The notes beneath the pieces were generated by a model. It was not told the DNA's origin, ran no database searches, and worked only from the letters and a program-made list of their open reading frames with translations. This document shows positions 62,062-64,000 of a stretch of 64,000 bases of DNA, piece by piece. Source of the DNA: Chara braunii (lineage: Eukaryota; Streptophyta; Charophyceae; Charales; Characeae); the NCBI GenBank assembly GCA_003427395.1, contig BFEA01000627.1, positions 614,084 through 678,083 on the forward strand. Direction: 5' to 3'. How positions within the stretch are numbered: the first letter of the stretch is position 1; each line of letters begins with the position of its first letter. A program made the position numbers and the translations under genes.

Positions 62062-64000
62062 TTACCACACGTCCCTCTGATAGCGTCCTTCTTGCTGCAT
62101 CCGTTTGACTAACAGGTCGGCTTCAGAAGCAGATACCACCTCCCTTTCCTGAACGATGGTCAGGAGAGCGCGATGAACGTCTTTCGCCATGGCCTTGGCA
62201 TCCCCACATACGTACAGGTGCCCACCTAATCCTCCCCTGTCTTTGGGCGCCAGCAGCTCCCACAACTCAGCAGCATTCTCCGACATCTTATGTTGCACGT
62301 ACTCCTTTACGTCTTGATCTCGCGAGAAGGCCAAGTGCAAGCTGCTGAGCGCGCCACTTTTCAAGAATGCCTCCACCTCCTCCTTGTAGATGTAATCCTT
62401 GCTGCGGCTCCGACAACCAAAGAAGAAAACCGCCTTCCCAAGAAGGGTGTTTCCCTCTGCCTCACGCAACTTGGATCTCAGCAGATACTCCCGCTCCTGC
62501 AAGAAACCCCTAAATGGTGCCAATCCAGTCCCCGGGCCAACCATGACAATCGGAAGAGACATATCTACGGGCAATCTAAAACCAGACGACCGAACAAACA
62601 CGGGCATTGAACTGCGCGCCGTGGCATCACCTCCACCTCCCTTCACCGTGTCCTCCTTCGACGACGGAACTGCTCCTGCTAACCAGAGGGAAGCGACACC
62701 TTGATGCACCCGGCCGCTGCGGGTGGTTTCCTCCACAACAGCGCAAGTGACGTGCACTCTGCCCGGGTCATGGTGAGGCGACGATGAGATGGAGTAATAC
62801 CGCGGCTGCAGCGTCGGGGCCATGGAGCCGAAGAACACTCCAAGAGGGGGTTTGACCGATGGAAAGGCCTCAAGAACTTGAAGCAGGCTTCGTTTATCGC
62901 CCACTACCCAGGATGCGTACTCGTCCTTGCCCTCCGGCGAGGCAAGAAAGCGGAGACGCGCTTCATCGTCCGCAGACTCCGCGTAAGCTGCCATCGCCAG
63001 CAGCGCCGTCTTTCTCGGCGCGTTCAGCAAGTCGCTGAAGCATGCCAAAGCCACTCGAAGCGTGCATGGCCCAGAGAAAGGCGGCGGCGGAAGGGAGTCG
63101 AAGTCGGGACCTTGATGTTGGCCATCCTCGGTGTCTCTGTGCAAAGAAATCACTGTGTCGAGGGCGTAGCCGAGGCGTTTAGCGGCCGCCTCGACTACAT
63201 GCGGCTGGTTCTCTGGAAACACTCCCAAGTGGTCTCCAGGCTCATACTCCATTCCAGAACCGGTCAGATCGAACTCCACGTGGACACAAGACCTCTCAGA
63301 GAGAGGGGAATGCAGCTCCCTCCTCGCCACCACGGTCGCTTTAAAAGGACGATTCGCATCGTAGGCGTAGCCCTCGTGTCCCGGTCCTGTCGCCGTTGCC
63401 GCAGTCTTGAGCGACCGTACTCTTGAGATCTGCTGCTGGGATCTCTGTCGCTCTTCATCCCCTCCTGAGGAGATCCGCTCCTCTTCCTTTCCCCCCCCAG
63501 GTAATCCACCCACATTCATCGTCTTTTCATGGAGTACCACTCTGTACTGCGCCACCGACACTTCCCCGTGGCCGCCGCCGCCGCCGCCGCCGCCGCCATC
63601 GACGTCTCCGATGCCCAACAGCTTGTCCATCACCGGCCATACGCCCGAGATCCAAGCGGCGAAATCGTCCTCAATGATCACATCGTCGTCGCCTAATCCG
63701 ATTGGCACCATCCTGCTCGCACCCAGCTTCTCCAAGCACTTGTCTATCACTTTCCCTACCGCGTTGAAGTGCTCATACTGCTTGTTCCCGAGCCCGAAAA
63801 CCGCGAAGTTCATCTTCGACAGCAATCGGCTACCTCTGCCCCCACCCCCATCACCATCATCATCATCATCGTCGCTCAAAGAGGAGCATTTCTCCGTCAT
63901 CCATTTATGAAATCGAGCGGCATTGTCCGTCGGCTCCCCATCTCCGTAAGTTGCCATCAGGAAGAAGCACAGTCCTTCATCAGACAGCTTCGACTCAAGC
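62062..64000 (-). CDS. NADPH-cytochrome P450 reductase (5' end beyond window)
   Basis: Transfers electrons from NADPH through FAD and FMN to P450s at the ER membrane. The open frame runs off the window: 14 codons precede the Met at 63957. Counting from that Met, the FMN-binding flavodoxin part has MATYGDGEPTDNA (1-13), FGLGNKQYEHF (54-64) and GLGDDDVIIEDDFAAW. The FAD part has PRYYSISSSP. The NADPH part has VGPGTGLAPFRGFLQE, FFGCRSRSKDYIY, LYVCGDAKAMAKDVH, and the family's terminal ...RDVW. The N-terminal membrane anchor and first FMN loop lie outside. Two low-complexity inserts are unusual: Asp/Gly-rich at 28-42 and poly-Gly near 120, the latter from a CCG repeat (63571-63597). The 1.94 kb contains no intron and no stop. 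Upstream regulation is not visible. Confidence 0.97.
   Translation of the reverse strand, partial: LESKLSDEGLCFFLMATYGDGEPTDNAARFHKWMTEKCSSLSDDDDDDGDGGGGRGSRLLSKMNFAVFGLGNKQYEHFNAVGKVIDKCLEKLGASRMVPIGLGDDDVIIEDDFAAWISGVWPVMDKLLGIGDVDGGGGGGGGGHGEVSVAQYRVVLHEKTMNVGGLPGGGKEEERISSGGDEERQRSQQQISRVRSLKTAATATGPGHEGYAYDANRPFKATVVARRELHSPLSERSCVHVEFDLTGSGMEYEPGDHLGVFPENQPHVVEAAAKRLGYALDTVISLHRDTEDGQHQGPDFDSLPPPPFSGPCTLRVALACFSDLLNAPRKTALLAMAAYAESADDEARLRFLASPEGKDEYASWVVGDKRSLLQVLEAFPSVKPPLGVFFGSMAPTLQPRYYSISSSPHHDPGRVHVTCAVVEETTRSGRVHQGVASLWLAGAVPSSKEDTVKGGGGDATARSSMPVFVRSSGFRLPVDMSLPIVMVGPGTGLAPFRGFLQEREYLLRSKLREAEGNTLLGKAVFFFGCRSRSKDYIYKEEVEAFLKSGALSSLHLAFSRDQDVKEYVQHKMSENAAELWELLAPKDRGGLGGHLYVCGDAKAMAKDVHRALLTIVQEREVVSASEADLLVKRMQQEGRYQRDVW

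Noticed and set aside
63407-63910. Plus-strand frame over the reductase
   Set aside because: It is the antisense shadow of the minus-strand reductase, which has clear domain motifs.

Overview
The window looks like a repeat-rich nuclear scaffold from the green lineage (streptophyte side). The evidence is an NADPH-cytochrome P450 reductase with the plant-type C-terminus (...DVW), a GPI-anchored Cys-rich protein resembling the LORELEI/LLG (or SPARK) type, a nuclear copy of plastid-type rps12, initiator-Met-tRNA primed Ty3-type retroelements and Tourist-like MITEs. A charophyte with a large genome, such as Chara, is my best guess from overall texture; the sequence does not prove it. Only two regions look like ordinary intact host genes: the GPI-protein gene (9728-10288, minus) and the reductase (62062-64000, minus, cut by the window end). 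Nearly everything else is mobile-element debris, satellites and microsatellites.

Layout. 0-7 kb: nested short inverted-repeat elements. I define MITE-A (about 165 bp, GTCCCACTAGCAAAG ends, 7 copies), element C (about 0.7 kb, CCCACTTGCACCG ends, 3 copies), hairpin D (about 110-190 bp, ACTACCGTCTTC ends, 4 copies) and element H (GGGCCT ends with 3-bp target duplications, 3 copies). 7-9.5 kb: tandem repeats, then a 27-bp minisatellite just downstream of the GPI-protein gene. 10.7-19.7 kb: a 7.9-kb degenerate L1-type LINE on the minus strand with a poly(A) tail and a 14-bp target-site duplication, inserted in an older dispersed repeat that also hosts a MITE-A and a tRNA-derived SINE. 20-25 kb: H elements and unannotated sequence. 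25.3-31.1 kb: LTR end, primer binding site and a gag-only Ty3-like element, interrupted by an insertion that carries a plastid rps12 fragment next to a complete hammerhead-ribozyme motif. 31.8-36.2 kb and 40.3-41.1 kb: several related reading frames sharing an unrecognised PW...WP...CxxC domain (a fourth lies at 21.8 kb, minus). 37.5-38.7 kb: poly(A) SINE-E copy, gap, and a perfect group II intron domain V. 41.4-46.7 kb: a degenerate Ty3 element (gag, protease, RT, RNase H, a PHD-like finger, partial integrase). 46.8-50.7 kb: tRNA-derived SINE pieces, SINE-E and D copies, and an unrecognised reading frame. 51-53.5 kb: long purine/pyrimidine tracts and microsatellites. 54-59 kb: element C, hairpin D, inverted units matching the sequence next to the hammerhead, and an uncleaned Nextera junction adapter. 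59-62 kb: no gene recognised. 62-64 kb: the reductase.

The broken retroelement frames mostly keep one reading phase and are interrupted by TAG/TGA codons explicable by C-to-T or G-to-A changes, as expected for old methylated insertions. Several features are assembly artefacts (the Nextera adapter with a 92-bp duplication, a 69-bp duplication around one N, two N runs) and should not be read as biology. The signals most worth pursuing are the hammerhead unit with its two loci, the repeated PW/WP/CxxC domain, the PHD-like finger inside a Ty3 pol region, and the new poly(A) SINE-E family.
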